The notes below the pieces were generated by a model. That model worked only from the letters and a program-made list of their open reading frames with translations. It searched no databases and was not told the DNA's origin. A stretch of 64,000 nt of DNA from an uncultured bacterium (lineage in GTDB: Bacteria > Krumholzibacteriota > Krumholzibacteriia > LZORAL124-64-63). The stretch spans positions 263,949-327,948 of the forward strand of contig CALMJK010000004.1 in NCBI GenBank assembly GCA_937864225.1, given 5' to 3'. The position numbers and the translations under genes are program-made. Of this stretch, positions 18,481-27,238 are shown one piece after another; within the stretch, counting starts at the first letter, position 1, and the number at the start of each line of letters is the position of its first letter.

Positions 18481-19083
18481 ATGTCGAAACGTACGATGGT
18501 GTTGGTCCTGGCTGCGATGACGTTGCCCCTGCTGTGGGGTTGCAGCAAGCCGCCCGAGCTCGAGATTCAGAACGCGAACACCGCCATTCAGGCTGCCCGC
18601 GCAGCGGAGGCCGAGGAGTATGCTCCCCGGTCGTTGACCGTGGCTCAGGACACCCTGAATGCCGCCATGGCGCTGAAGGAGGAGCAGGACGGCAAGTTCG
18701 CCCTCTTCCGCAGCTACGGCAAGGCGAAGGCGCAGTTCGTCCGCGCCGAGGCGCTGGCCCAGAGGGCGACCGCCGATGCACAGGCCGAGAAGGAGCGTGT
18801 GCGCCTTGAGGTCGCCAACCTTCTGACCACGACCCGCGCGGCGCTCGACTCCACCGCGGCGCTGCTGGCGCAGGCCCCCGTGGGCAAGGGCAACAAGGCC
18901 GACATCGAGCTCATCCGCAACGATCTGGGCAACGTCGAGATCCGCTTCACCGAGGCGAAGGCGGAGTTCGACAGCGGCCGGTACAAGAGTGCCCAGGCCA
19001 AGGTCGAGGCGGTTATGAACGACGCCAATCGTCTGATGAACGAGATCAGCCTGGCGGTGGCCAAGAAGACGGGCCGGCGCTAG
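18481..19083 (+). CDS. DUF4398-like lipoprotein
   Basis: This 200-residue predicted lipoprotein has a lipobox L-L-W-G-C at Cys21, then almost wholly helical sequence. It resembles DUF4398 proteins: A-N-T-A-I-Q-A-A-R-A-A-E-A-E-E-Y-A-P near residue 30 and a repeat of that pattern later. Such lipoproteins often accompany envelope and peptidoglycan genes. ATG at 18481 has AAAGGAG upstream. The next gene, an L,D-transpeptidase, has a related helical N-terminal region, so they probably share a function. Confidence 0.72.
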   Translation: MSKRTMVLVLAAMTLPLLWGCSKPPELEIQNANTAIQAARAAEAEEYAPRSLTVAQDTLNAAMALKEEQDGKFALFRSYGKAKAQFVRAEALAQRATADAQAEKERVRLEVANLLTTTRAALDSTAALLAQAPVGKGNKADIELIRNDLGNVEIRFTEAKAEFDSGRYKSAQAKVEAVMNDANRLMNEISLAVAKKTGRR

Positions 19084-19111
19084 CCAGCCGGACATTCGCC
19101 GCCGATGATTT

Positions 19112-19140
19112 GAGGGGGGAGCCGCCGGGCGTCCCCCCTC
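19112..19140 (+). terminator. GC hairpin between lipoprotein and transpeptidase genes
   Basis: A 9-bp stem GAGGGGGGA/TCCCCCCTC with an 11-base loop lies 28 bases after the lipoprotein stop. No T-run follows. It may be a partial terminator or an RNA-stabilising element inside the operon. Confidence 0.4.
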
Positions 19141-19191
19141 GCTCGCAATCAGCGACCGAGACACCGATCGACACCGGAACGAGAGGGAGCT

Positions 19192-20268
19192 GTGACGCGT
19201 TCCAAAGGTGCCCGGCCCCGAACGTTGTGTCTGCTGGCCGCGCCGGCGCTTTTGTTGCTGGCAGGATGCCAGGACCCACCGACCTCCCGGCTGCAATCGG
19301 CCAAGTTCGCTCTGGAAACCGCGCAACGTTCGGGTGCCCTCAAGCACGCCGAGCCCGCCTACCGTGCCGCCGAGTCGCTTCTGCACGTCGGTTGGATGGA
19401 GATGGCGCGGCAGAAGGGCAAACTGCCCCCCTTCCGTGACTTCGCGGTGGCCGAGACCCTGTTCAGTCAGTCGACCAGGCTGGCCAACCGGGCGTCGCGG
19501 GATGCGCTGGCCAAGACTCGCAGCCTGGAGCGTCTCGCCAGCGCGGCCATCGCGGGGCTCGCCTCGGAACTGACGGCCTACCGGCGCTCCCTCGACGGCG
19601 ATCTGACCCATTTCCCGGCGGAGGCCGCCTACTCGAGCAGCTCCATGGCCCTGCAGACGGCCCGCCGGCTGTTCGCGCGGGGCGAGTACGCCGCCGCGCG
19701 CACCGAGGTCGAACTGGGCAGGCGCAAGCTGCGGCAGGTGGCCCAGCACCTCGCGCAACGCGGCACCGAGGAGGCTCCGCTGCTCGCCGCGTGGCGGCGC
19801 TGGGTGAACGAGACAGTGGCCGCGTCGCGCGGCACGGGCGGCAAGGCGATCGTCGTCGACAAGTCCGATCACCGGGCTTACCTTCTGGAAGCCGGGCGAA
19901 TCGTGCGCAGCTACGCCGCCGATTTCGGGTACAACCCGGCGCGTCAGAAGATGCATGCCGGCGATGGCGCCACGCCGGAGGGTCGGTACCGGATCACGCA
20001 CGAGCTCCAGCGGAGCCGGTACTACAAGGCCCTGCGGCTCGACTACCCGAACGACGAGGACCGGCGGCGGTACCGCGAGGCACACCGAAGCGGGCTCGTG
20101 AAGGCTTCCATTGGCGGCTTGATCGAAATCCACGGCGAAGGAGGGCGCGGCGAGGACTGGACGATGGGCTGCGTCGCGCTGACCAACTCGGACATGGACC
20201 ACCTGATGCGGCAGGTGGGGGTGGGAACGCCCGTCACGATCGTCCGCCGCGCCGAAAATTGGCCATGA
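19192..20268 (+). CDS. Lipoprotein L,D-transpeptidase (YkuD) with helical N-terminal domain
   Basis: L,D-transpeptidases cross-link peptidoglycan or attach proteins to it. This 358-residue protein has a lipobox L-L-L-A-G-C (Cys26) and a helical DUF4398-like region (about 28-215). A YkuD domain follows with I-H-G-E-G-G and the catalytic motif W-T-M-G-C-V-A-L-T-N (Cys327). GTG at 19192 follows GAGGGAG. Its stop overlaps the ATG of the next transpeptidase. The helical region may bind the preceding lipoprotein's partner; that is inference. Confidence 0.87.
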   Translation: MTRSKGARPRTLCLLAAPALLLLAGCQDPPTSRLQSAKFALETAQRSGALKHAEPAYRAAESLLHVGWMEMARQKGKLPPFRDFAVAETLFSQSTRLANRASRDALAKTRSLERLASAAIAGLASELTAYRRSLDGDLTHFPAEAAYSSSSMALQTARRLFARGEYAAARTEVELGRRKLRQVAQHLAQRGTEEAPLLAAWRRWVNETVAASRGTGGKAIVVDKSDHRAYLLEAGRIVRSYAADFGYNPARQKMHAGDGATPEGRYRITHELQRSRYYKALRLDYPNDEDRRRYREAHRSGLVKASIGGLIEIHGEGGRGEDWTMGCVALTNSDMDHLMRQVGVGTPVTIVRRAENWP

Positions 20269-20927
20269 ATCGTCGCGCGCGCGTCGGTCTGCTTCTCGTT
20301 CCGTTGCTGATCTTGCTGGCGGTCGCCGGGGTGGCCGTCCGGCTGCTGGTTTTTCCGCCGCCGCCTCCCCTCGCCCCGGAAGTGATTTCGCTGGACACGG
20401 CCGAGTTCCCGCTCCTCTCGGAAGATCCCCGCAAGGCGAAGAAGGAGCTCGAACAGGCGCGCCGCGCGCTGGCCAAGCTGATCCCGAAGGGCGAATACAT
20501 CGTCATCAACACGCATGCGAACATCGCGCAGATGAGGCTCGGGGAGAAGGTTCTCCTGCAGGGGGTCTGCTCCACGGGTTCAGGAGGCGCGCTGACGGAC
20601 TCGCTCACGGGTCAGAAGTGGATCTTCAACACCCCTCACGGCGTGTTCCGCATCCAGAACAAGCTCAAGGACCCGATCTGGCGCAAGCCGGACTGGGCGT
20701 TCGTGGAGGAGGGGGAGCGGCCTCCGCGCGACGTGAGCGAGCGCTTCGACTTCAACGTCATGGGCGATTACGCGATGGGCTTCGGCGATGGGTATTTCAT
20801 CCACGGCACGATTTACGAGCGCCTGCTCGGAATCAGCGTCACGCACGGTTGCGTGCGGCTGGGTTCCGACGACCTGAAGAAGTTCTATGACCGAACCAAG
20901 CCGGGAACGCCCGTCTACATCTTCTGA
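20265..20927 (+). CDS. L,D-transpeptidase (YkuD family), membrane anchored
   Basis: This 220-residue protein has an N-terminal membrane anchor (about 8-27) and a proline-rich linker. The YkuD domain has F-I-H-G-T and the catalytic S-V-T-H-G-C-V-R-L (Cys196). It overlaps the upstream transpeptidase by four bases (ATGA). It is much shorter than its neighbour because it lacks the helical N-terminal region. Two transpeptidases in tandem may differ in anchoring: one lipid-linked, one by a transmembrane helix. Confidence 0.88.
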   Translation: MNRRARVGLLLVPLLILLAVAGVAVRLLVFPPPPPLAPEVISLDTAEFPLLSEDPRKAKKELEQARRALAKLIPKGEYIVINTHANIAQMRLGEKVLLQGVCSTGSGGALTDSLTGQKWIFNTPHGVFRIQNKLKDPIWRKPDWAFVEEGERPPRDVSERFDFNVMGDYAMGFGDGYFIHGTIYERLLGISVTHGCVRLGSDDLKKFYDRTKPGTPVYIF

Positions 20928-21753
20928 GCCCGCCCGCGCGGTCGTGATGGCGCGGCGCGTGTCGCGGTCGCCCCGGCGCCCCCGCGGGCCACGTCGCGTG
21001 TTGCTGGCGATCGCGGCCATCGGCCTGGCCGCCGTGGCGGCCATGTTCAGCCCGCCGGTGGCCAAATTCTGGCGCCAGGGCGAGGAGGGGACGGGCCACG
21101 AGCAGGTCCCGGCCGCACGGCAGGCCAGCGCGGAACCGACCGCCGCGCCGCCGGCGAAATCCGCCGGCGCGCCCGCCCGGCCGGGTGCCGAGCGCTACCG
21201 CGACGCGGCCGAGTACCAGTATCTGCAGGCGGAATTGCAGTTGGCCGCGACCGGCAAGCCATACGCCGTCTTCATCTGGGAAACGCAGCCGCGCGCGGAG
21301 GTGCGGCTCAAGGGCGCCACGGTGGCCGCGCTGCCGATGCGCGTGGAGGGCGGCGAGGAGGCGGTCCGCCGCTTCCGCGACCGCTTCCGTGGCCCGCAGC
21401 GGCGGGTCCTGCGCGGGATCCTGCAGAAGTATCTCTACATGGCGCAGGACCAGACGCCCGACTCGGTGCTCACCATCGTCGGCAACGTGCTGAACATGGA
21501 CCCGGAAGTGTTGCAGAGGCATCTGCCGGAATGGTTCGAGTTGAAATGGCGCAACGACCTGGTGCTCGAGGTGCGCGCCGACGTCAAGGGCAAACCCGTG
21601 GAGGGGGTCGATCTGCGGATCGTCCGGCTGCAACAGACGCTCCGGCGCCCCTTCGGCGAAGTGCGGTTGCGCGTGCACATGGATCGCGCCGATGCCCTCA
21701 CCCTCTACCGGCTGGCCGGCCCGGGCTTCCCGACGCTCAGCCGCCTTCCGTGA
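20887..21753 (+). CDS. Hypothetical membrane-anchored envelope protein
   Basis: I do not recognise this 288-residue protein. It has a basic N-terminus, one membrane segment (about 38-57), an Ala/Pro-rich linker and a soluble domain from about residue 100 containing Y-A-V-F-I-W-E and E-V-R-L-x-G-A. It overlaps the end of the L,D-transpeptidase gene by 41 bases if the first ATG is used; an in-frame ATG at 20947 avoids the overlap. Its position as the last gene of the lipoprotein-transpeptidase operon suggests a peptidoglycan-related role. Confidence 0.6.
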   Translation: MTEPSRERPSTSSEPARAVVMARRVSRSPRRPRGPRRVLLAIAAIGLAAVAAMFSPPVAKFWRQGEEGTGHEQVPAARQASAEPTAAPPAKSAGAPARPGAERYRDAAEYQYLQAELQLAATGKPYAVFIWETQPRAEVRLKGATVAALPMRVEGGEEAVRRFRDRFRGPQRRVLRGILQKYLYMAQDQTPDSVLTIVGNVLNMDPEVLQRHLPEWFELKWRNDLVLEVRADVKGKPVEGVDLRIVRLQQTLRRPFGEVRLRVHMDRADALTLYRLAGPGFPTLSRLP

Positions 21754-21786
21754 GCGTCGGCGGCCAGACCTCGGCGGCGCCTGTCC

Positions 21787-22974
21787 CTACCGGCTCGGGT
21801 CGGATCGGCGCCGTTCGGCGGTGAAGCGGTCGACCTGCCGCTGATAGTCCGCGTTGGCGGGGTCGGCCACGGCGGCTTGCCGCGCGGCGACAAGGGCGCC
21901 GCGGGGGTTGCCGCGCGCCAGTCGGATCTCCGCCAGCGTGTCGAGGATCTGGGCCCGCTCCTCGTTGTCGGTGGCCAACTCGGCCCCACGCCGGGCCAGC
22001 TCTTCCGCCTCCGCCAAGTTCACCCGGTTCTCGAAACACCACCAGGCGAATTGGTTGAGCCGGCGCGCGTCATCCTGCCAGCCGGGCGGCAGCGTCTGCC
22101 GCTTGAGCACGACGGCTCGCTCCCGGTCCCCCTCGACATGGAGGGCGTGCTCGACGAGCAGCGCGCGGCGGTCGGCGACCAGCGCGCCGCTCACATCCGC
22201 AGTCCGCGCGACGGCCTGCTCCAAATACGGGTGCCGCAACGCGGGGGTCTCGCTGCGCTGCGCCTCCAGATTCATAAAATGGGCGGCGGTCAGCAGCTGC
22301 GCGGGCGTTCGATCCGGGCGCGCGAAGACGGCGTCCGCCGCCGCGCGCAGCTCCTCGAGCGTGGCGGTCCGGCGCCGGAAGCCCAGCGCCAGCGCCTCGA
22401 AGATCGGGAAGGCCTGATCGTCGGCCGGATCGAGCGCGGCGGCCTGGCGGAAACTGGCGACGGCCGCCCGCGCTTCGCCCCGTCCGAGCATGACCTGACC
22501 GATCTTGACCGCGTCGCGCACGTTCGGCTGCTGTGCCAGACGTGTCTGCCGTTGTCCGATGGTGACCGGATCGGCCAGGCCAGCCGCCAGGGCGTCGATC
22601 ATGGCCGCCGATCCGCCGTAGCCGACGATCCGATCGATCTCCTCGCCGCTGGCGTCCACCAGCACGAAGGTCGGATAACCGCGGACGCTGTAGCGAGCGG
22701 CCAGCTTGGGCCCTTCCCCCTTTTCGGCGTTCACCGGCTGGAGAACGACGGAGGCGAGAGCCTTCTGGAGTTCCACGACGGTGTTCGCCTCCCGGGCGAA
22801 CAGTTTGCACCAGCTTCACCAGTCGGTGTAGAAGTCGATCAACACCGGTTTGCCGTCGGCGGCGGCCTGCCGCAGCACGTCTTCGAACGGCATCTCGGCG
22901 GCGGGAGCGCTTGGCGTCGCGCCCGCCAGGACCAACGTGACCAGCAGTGTCGCGGCACCCGGGATCGGGAACAT
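21787..22974 (-). CDS. Putative selenoprotein B: exported Sec-thioredoxin with TPR-like C-terminus
   Basis: Read through one in-frame TGA (22816-22818), this frame encodes 395 residues. A signal peptide (about 1-26) is followed by a thioredoxin fold: D-F-Y-T-D-W-Sec-S-W-C-K (Sec53, Cys56), V-N-A-E-K-G-E-G and cis-Pro in V-R-G-Y-P-T-F-V-L-V. Helical TPR-like repeats fill about 165-385. Usual homologues read D-W-C-x-W-C-K, so TGA replaces the first redox Cys. A SECIS-like hairpin lies at 22782-22802. ATG at 22974 follows GGAGG at 8 bases. Standard gene calling would start at the internal ATG at 22776 and lose the signal peptide and active site. It is divergent from sucA. Its role is probably thiol-disulfide exchange outside the cytoplasm; Sec insertion is inferred. 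Confidence 0.82.
22782..22802 (-). promoter_or_regulatory. Putative SECIS hairpin of selenoprotein B
   Basis: Thirteen bases after the TGA begins a perfect 8-bp stem TGTTCGCC/GGCGAACA closing a CGGGA loop; 21 bases separate TGA from the loop. Bacterial SECIS models expect a stem-loop about 16-37 bases from the UGA with G among the first loop bases, which this satisfies. Confidence 0.68.
22816..22818 (-). other. Predicted selenocysteine (UGA) codon, residue 53
   Basis: The in-frame TGA follows TGG and precedes AGC-TGG-TGC, giving W-U-S-W-C. The frame is open for 52 codons before it and 342 codons after it, and the usual Cys of the thioredoxin motif falls exactly here. Confidence 0.78.
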
Positions 22975-23035
22975 GCAGAGGACCTCCGTGGAAGAAGAGG
23001 ACGAGCGTGCGCTCTCGCCCGAAATCGAAGCGGGC

Positions 23036-23044
23036 ATTCTAGCA
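23036..23044 (-). promoter_or_regulatory. Extended -10 promoter of selenoprotein B
   Basis: On the minus strand TGCTAGAAT (TGn plus TAGAAT) lies about 62 bases before the ATG at 22974. No good -35 is visible, as is common with extended -10 promoters. Confidence 0.5.
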
Positions 23045-23250
23045 GGCGCCTCGCGCGCGCGCATCGGATTTGTGACGGCGTCTCCGCTTGGCCGGCGCAG
23101 GCCCGCCCCGCCGCAATGGCCGGTGCGGTTCGTCGCGTCTGCGCGTATCCTGGGTAGCCGCGCACGAGGCTCTCCCCGCGGCGGCACGGCCGCGGACCCC
23201 GTGCCGGGAGCTGTCCCCCTTCCCAGGCGCCGGCTGAGGGCGCCCGCGTC

Positions 23251-26064
23251 ATGCCAGAAGCCGATCGCGAGCCCAACAGCCTGAGCCTCGGCTTCGCCGA
23301 ACGGCTCTACGCCGCCTGGCTGCGCGATCCGGCGACGGTCCCGGTCTCCTGGCGCGCTTACTTCGCCGCGCGCGGCGACTCTGCGGCAAGCCTGTCACCG
23401 GCGGCGCCCGCCGCGCCGCGGGACCAGACGCAACTGGTCGCCCGCCAGAACCGCGTCGACCAGTTGATCCGCAACCACCGCGTGCGGGGCCATCGCCTGG
23501 CCGCGCTCGATCCGCTGGGGCAACCCTCTCCGCCGCCGCCCGAGCTCGAGCCGGCGCATTACGGCTTCACGGAGGCGGATCTGGACGACCGCTTCGCCGC
23601 CGGATCGCTGTGGCCCGGCGGCACGCTGACCTTGCGCGAGATCCTGGCCCGCTTGCGCAACACGTACTGCCGATCGATCGGCGCGCAGTTCATGCACATC
23701 GACGACCTCGCGGTGCGCGAATGGCTGCAGCAGCGCATGGAAGGGACCGAGAACCGGCTCGACCTGCCGCGCGAGGTTCAGCTGCGGGTCCTGACCCGCC
23801 TGACCGACGCGGTCATCTTCGAGGAGTTCATCCAGAAGAAGTATGTCGGGGCCAAGAGCTTCTCGCTCGAGGGGGCCGAGAGCCTGATCCCGTTGCTAGA
23901 CCTGGCGATCGAGCGGGCGGGCGAATTGGGTGTCGAGGAGATCGTGCTCGGCATGGCCCACCGAGGCCGCTTGAACGTCCTGGCCAACGTCCTGGGCAAG
24001 AGCGCGCGCCTGATTTTCCGCGAGTTCGAGGACCGCGACGCCGAACTGTACTACGGCAGCGGAGACGTGAAGTACCATCTGGGCTACCACGCCGACTGGT
24101 CGACCGCCGGCGGGCGCGACGTGCACGTGGCCATGTGCTTCAATCCGAGCCACCTCGAATACGTGGATCCGGTCGCGCTCGGCCGGGTGCGGGCCAAGCA
24201 GGATCGCCTTGGCGACATGGTCCGAGAGCGCAGTCTCGCCCTGCTGATCCACGGCGACGCCGCCTTCGCCGGCGAGGGCATCGTGCAGGAGACGTTGAAC
24301 CTGAGCGAACTGCCCGGTTACACGGTGGGTGGCGCGCTCCATGTCATCGTGAACAACCAGATCGGCTTCACGACGACAGCCCAGGAGGCGCGATCGACGA
24401 CGTACGCGACCGACGTCGCGAAGATGCTCCAGATCCCGATATTCCACGTCAACGGCGAGGACCCCGAGGCCGTGGCCCAGGTCGTGCGCCTGGCGCTCGA
24501 TTTCCGACAGGCCTTCAGGCGCGACGTCGTCATCGACATGTTCTGCTATCGCCGACGCGGTCACAACGAAACGGACGAGCCTGCCTTCACGCAGCCCCTC
24601 GCTTACCGCGAGATCCGCGCCCGCCGGCCGGTGCGCGAAGCATACCTGGAGCGGTTGCTGGAACTGGGCGGCATCACCCGGGAGGTCGCCGACGATTTGG
24701 CCGTGGCAAGGCGCGAGCATCTCGAGGAGGAACTCTCCGTCGTGCGCGGGGATCTCGAGCGGGAGAACGTGCGCGCCGCTCGCCCCAGCGGCCTGGGACG
24801 GATCTGGCAACGCTACGCCGGCGGTCCCGAGGCCGGCATTCCGGACGGCGACACGGCCGTGCCGGAGGCGCGGCTGAGCGAATTGCTGGCCAAGCTCGCC
24901 GAGGTCCCCGCGGATCTGCGCGTGCATCCCAAGCTGGCGAAGTGGCTGGAGCAGCGCCGGCAGATGGCCGCCGGGGAGCGGCCGCTGGACTGGTCCGCCG
25001 GCGAGGCGCTGGCGCTGGCCACGCTCGCGGCGACCGGCACGCGCGTGCGACTGAGCGGGCAGGACAGCCAACGGGGGACGTTCAGCCATCGCCACGGCGT
25101 CCTGCACGACAGCGAGGACGGCCGCGTCTGGATGCCGTTGCGACATCTGGCGCCCGCGCAGGCGCCGGTCGACATCATCAACAGTCCGCTTTCGGAGGCG
25201 GGGGTTCTCGGCTTCGAGTACGGCTACAGCATCGCCTACCCCGACGCGCTGGTCGTGTGGGAGGCCCAGTTCGGCGATTTCGTGAACGCGGCCCAGGTCA
25301 TCGTGGACCAGTTCCTGGCCAGCGCCGAGGATAAGTGGCGCAGCCTTTCGGGTCTGGTGCTGCTGTTGCCGCACGGCTTCGAGGGACAGGGCCCCGAGCA
25401 CTCCAGCGCGCGTTTGGAGCGTTTTCTGACCCTCGCCGGCGAGGACAATTTCCAGATCGCCGCGCCTTCCACGCCGGCCCAGCTGTTCCATCTGCTGCGG
25501 CGGCAGGTCGTGCGTCCCTGGCGCAAGCCGCTGATCGTGCTGACGCCCAAGAGCCTGCTGCGGCATCCGCGCGTCGTGTCCCCGCTGTCCGAACTCGCGA
25601 CGGGCACGTTCCGGCGGATCATCCCGGACGCGATTCGCCGCGACGGGTCGCCGGCGCGCGTGCTGCTGGCGAGCGGCAAGATGGCCGTCGAGCTGGAGGA
25701 GGAACGCCAGGCGCGTGGGCGCCCGGACGTCGCGGTGCTGCGCGTGGAGCAGCTCTATCCCCTGCCGGACGATGCCGTGCGGGAAGCTCTCGCGCCGTAC
25801 CCGGCGGGCACGCCCGCGATCTGGGTGCAGGAGGAGCCGGTGAACATGGGGGCGTGGCCGCACCTGCGCGCGCGCCACGGCGAGACGCTGCTCGGAAGCT
25901 GGCCGCTGTCGGTGATCGCGCGCGCCGAGTCGGCCAGCCCGGCCACCGGTTCGGCCGCGGCCCATCGCCTGGAGCAGCGGCAGATCCACGACCGGGCCTT
26001 CACGCCCGCGCGTCCCGCCGGCCCGTCCCGGCGCCGCCGGGCGGCGGCGAAAAAGGAGTCGTGA
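23251..26064 (+). CDS. sucA: 2-oxoglutarate dehydrogenase E1 component
   Basis: This thiamine-diphosphate enzyme decarboxylates 2-oxoglutarate and passes the succinyl group to E2. At 937 residues it is full length. It begins with the E1o N-terminal motif ([13 protein letters not shown]). It has H-R-G-R-L-N-V-L near residue 235, the TDP-Mg region G-D-A-A-F-A-G-E-G and N-N-Q-I-G-F-T-T, and [10 protein letters not shown]. Later come [10 protein letters not shown] and G-F-E-Y-G-Y-S. It heads the sucA-sucB-lpd operon, with 4 bases to sucB. Confidence 0.96.
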   Translation: MPEADREPNSLSLGFAERLYAAWLRDPATVPVSWRAYFAARGDSAASLSPAAPAAPRDQTQLVARQNRVDQLIRNHRVRGHRLAALDPLGQPSPPPPELEPAHYGFTEADLDDRFAAGSLWPGGTLTLREILARLRNTYCRSIGAQFMHIDDLAVREWLQQRMEGTENRLDLPREVQLRVLTRLTDAVIFEEFIQKKYVGAKSFSLEGAESLIPLLDLAIERAGELGVEEIVLGMAHRGRLNVLANVLGKSARLIFREFEDRDAELYYGSGDVKYHLGYHADWSTAGGRDVHVAMCFNPSHLEYVDPVALGRVRAKQDRLGDMVRERSLALLIHGDAAFAGEGIVQETLNLSELPGYTVGGALHVIVNNQIGFTTTAQEARSTTYATDVAKMLQIPIFHVNGEDPEAVAQVVRLALDFRQAFRRDVVIDMFCYRRRGHNETDEPAFTQPLAYREIRARRPVREAYLERLLELGGITREVADDLAVARREHLEEELSVVRGDLERENVRAARPSGLGRIWQRYAGGPEAGIPDGDTAVPEARLSELLAKLAEVPADLRVHPKLAKWLEQRRQMAAGERPLDWSAGEALALATLAATGTRVRLSGQDSQRGTFSHRHGVLHDSEDGRVWMPLRHLAPAQAPVDIINSPLSEAGVLGFEYGYSIAYPDALVVWEAQFGDFVNAAQVIVDQFLASAEDKWRSLSGLVLLLPHGFEGQGPEHSSARLERFLTLAGEDNFQIAAPSTPAQLFHLLRRQVVRPWRKPLIVLTPKSLLRHPRVVSPLSELATGTFRRIIPDAIRRDGSPARVLLASGKMAVELEEERQARGRPDVAVLRVEQLYPLPDDAVREALAPYPAGTPAIWVQEEPVNMGAWPHLRARHGETLLGSWPLSVIARAESASPATGSAAAHRLEQRQIHDRAFTPARPAGPSRRRRAAAKKES

Positions 26065-26068
26065 GACC

Positions 26069-27226
26069 ATGGCTGTCGAGCTCAAAGTGCCCGCGGTGGG
26101 TGAGTCGATCACGGAGGTCCAGATCGCGACGTGGTTGAGGTCGACCGGCGAACGCGTGGAGCGCGATGAACCGCTGGTCGAGCTGGAAACGGACAAGGCG
26201 ACGGTCGAGCTGCCGGCGCCCGTGACGGGCGTGCTGGCGCAGATTCGCAAGGGGCCCGGCGAGACCGCGATGGTAGGCGAGGTCATCGGATTGATCGCGG
26301 AGGAGGCGGCCGGGGCGGCCGCCGGCGTGACCCGCGCGGGCGCGGCGCCGGCGTTCGTGATGCCGGCGGCGCAACGGGCGCTCGCCGAACATAGGCTGGA
26401 TCCTGCGCAGGCCGAGCCGACGGGTCCGGGAGGGCGCCTGCTCAAGGAGGACGTGCAGCGCGCCGTGGCGCAGCGCGCGGCGCAGGCGGCAGCGCCGGCC
26501 CCGGAGACGCCCGCGTCTCCGGCGGGGCGCGTCGAGCGCGTGGTGCCCATGTCTCCGCTCCGCAGGCGCGTCGCCGAACGCCTCGTGCAGGCCCAGCAGA
26601 CGGCCGCCCTGCTGACCACGTTCAACGAAATCGACATGACGGAAGTGCAGGCGCTGCGCCGCCGCCACCAGGAGGAGTTTGTCGCCAAGCACGGGCTGAA
26701 GCTCGGTCTGATGTCGTTCTTCGTGCGCGCGACGGTGGAAGCGCTGGGTGACTTTCCCCAGCTCAACGCCGAGGTCCGCGGCACCGATCTCGTCTACCAC
26801 GATTACGTGGACATGGGGATCGCCGTCGGGGCGGGCAAGGGCTTGGCGGTGCCGGTCCTGCGCGACGCCCAGCGGCTGGGCCTGGCGGACATCGAGCGGG
26901 CGATCGCCGACTTCGCGGCGCGCGCGGCGCAGAATCGCCTCGATCTGGCCGAACTGCAGGGCGGAACGTTCACGCTCAGCAACGGCGGCGTCTACGGCTC
27001 GCTGCTCTCGACGCCGCTCGTCAACCCGCCGCAAAGCGCCATCCTGGGCCTTCACGCCATCCAGGACCGTCCGGTGGCGCGCGACGGACAGGTCGTGATC
27101 CGGCCGATGATGTACGCCGCGGTCACTTATGACCATCGCGTCGTGGACGGACGCGAAGCGGTCACTTTCCTTAAGCTGATCAAGACACGCATCGAGCAGC
27201 CCGAGCGGCTGTGCCTGGGCATCTGA
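26069..27226 (+). CDS. sucB: Dihydrolipoyl succinyltransferase E2 component
   Basis: E2 of the 2-oxoglutarate dehydrogenase complex, 385 residues. One lipoyl domain (about 1-75) carries the lipoylated lysine in E-T-D-K-A-T-V-E (Lys43). A peripheral-subunit-binding domain (about 92-130, [11 protein letters not shown]) follows an Ala-rich linker. The catalytic domain ends with the active-site motif D-H-R-V-V-D-G (His356, Asp360). It lies between sucA and lpd with short gaps. The family also includes pyruvate E2, but context with sucA settles the assignment. Confidence 0.95.
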   Translation: MAVELKVPAVGESITEVQIATWLRSTGERVERDEPLVELETDKATVELPAPVTGVLAQIRKGPGETAMVGEVIGLIAEEAAGAAAGVTRAGAAPAFVMPAAQRALAEHRLDPAQAEPTGPGGRLLKEDVQRAVAQRAAQAAAPAPETPASPAGRVERVVPMSPLRRRVAERLVQAQQTAALLTTFNEIDMTEVQALRRRHQEEFVAKHGLKLGLMSFFVRATVEALGDFPQLNAEVRGTDLVYHDYVDMGIAVGAGKGLAVPVLRDAQRLGLADIERAIADFAARAAQNRLDLAELQGGTFTLSNGGVYGSLLSTPLVNPPQSAILGLHAIQDRPVARDGQVVIRPMMYAAVTYDHRVVDGREAVTFLKLIKTRIEQPERLCLGI

Positions 27227-27238
27227 GCGGGAGCTGTG

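Noticed and set aside
4244-22818. The two in-frame TGA codons as ordinary nonsense mutations or assembly errors in pseudogenes
   Set aside because: Both hit the same redox Cys position, both frames are otherwise intact with normal ribosome sites, and both are followed by correctly spaced hairpins. Reads should still be checked.
23896-26784. Very long minus-strand frame opposite sucA/sucB
   Set aside because: It is a GC-driven antisense shadow with no recognisable motifs, while the plus strand encodes clear E1 and E2 proteins.
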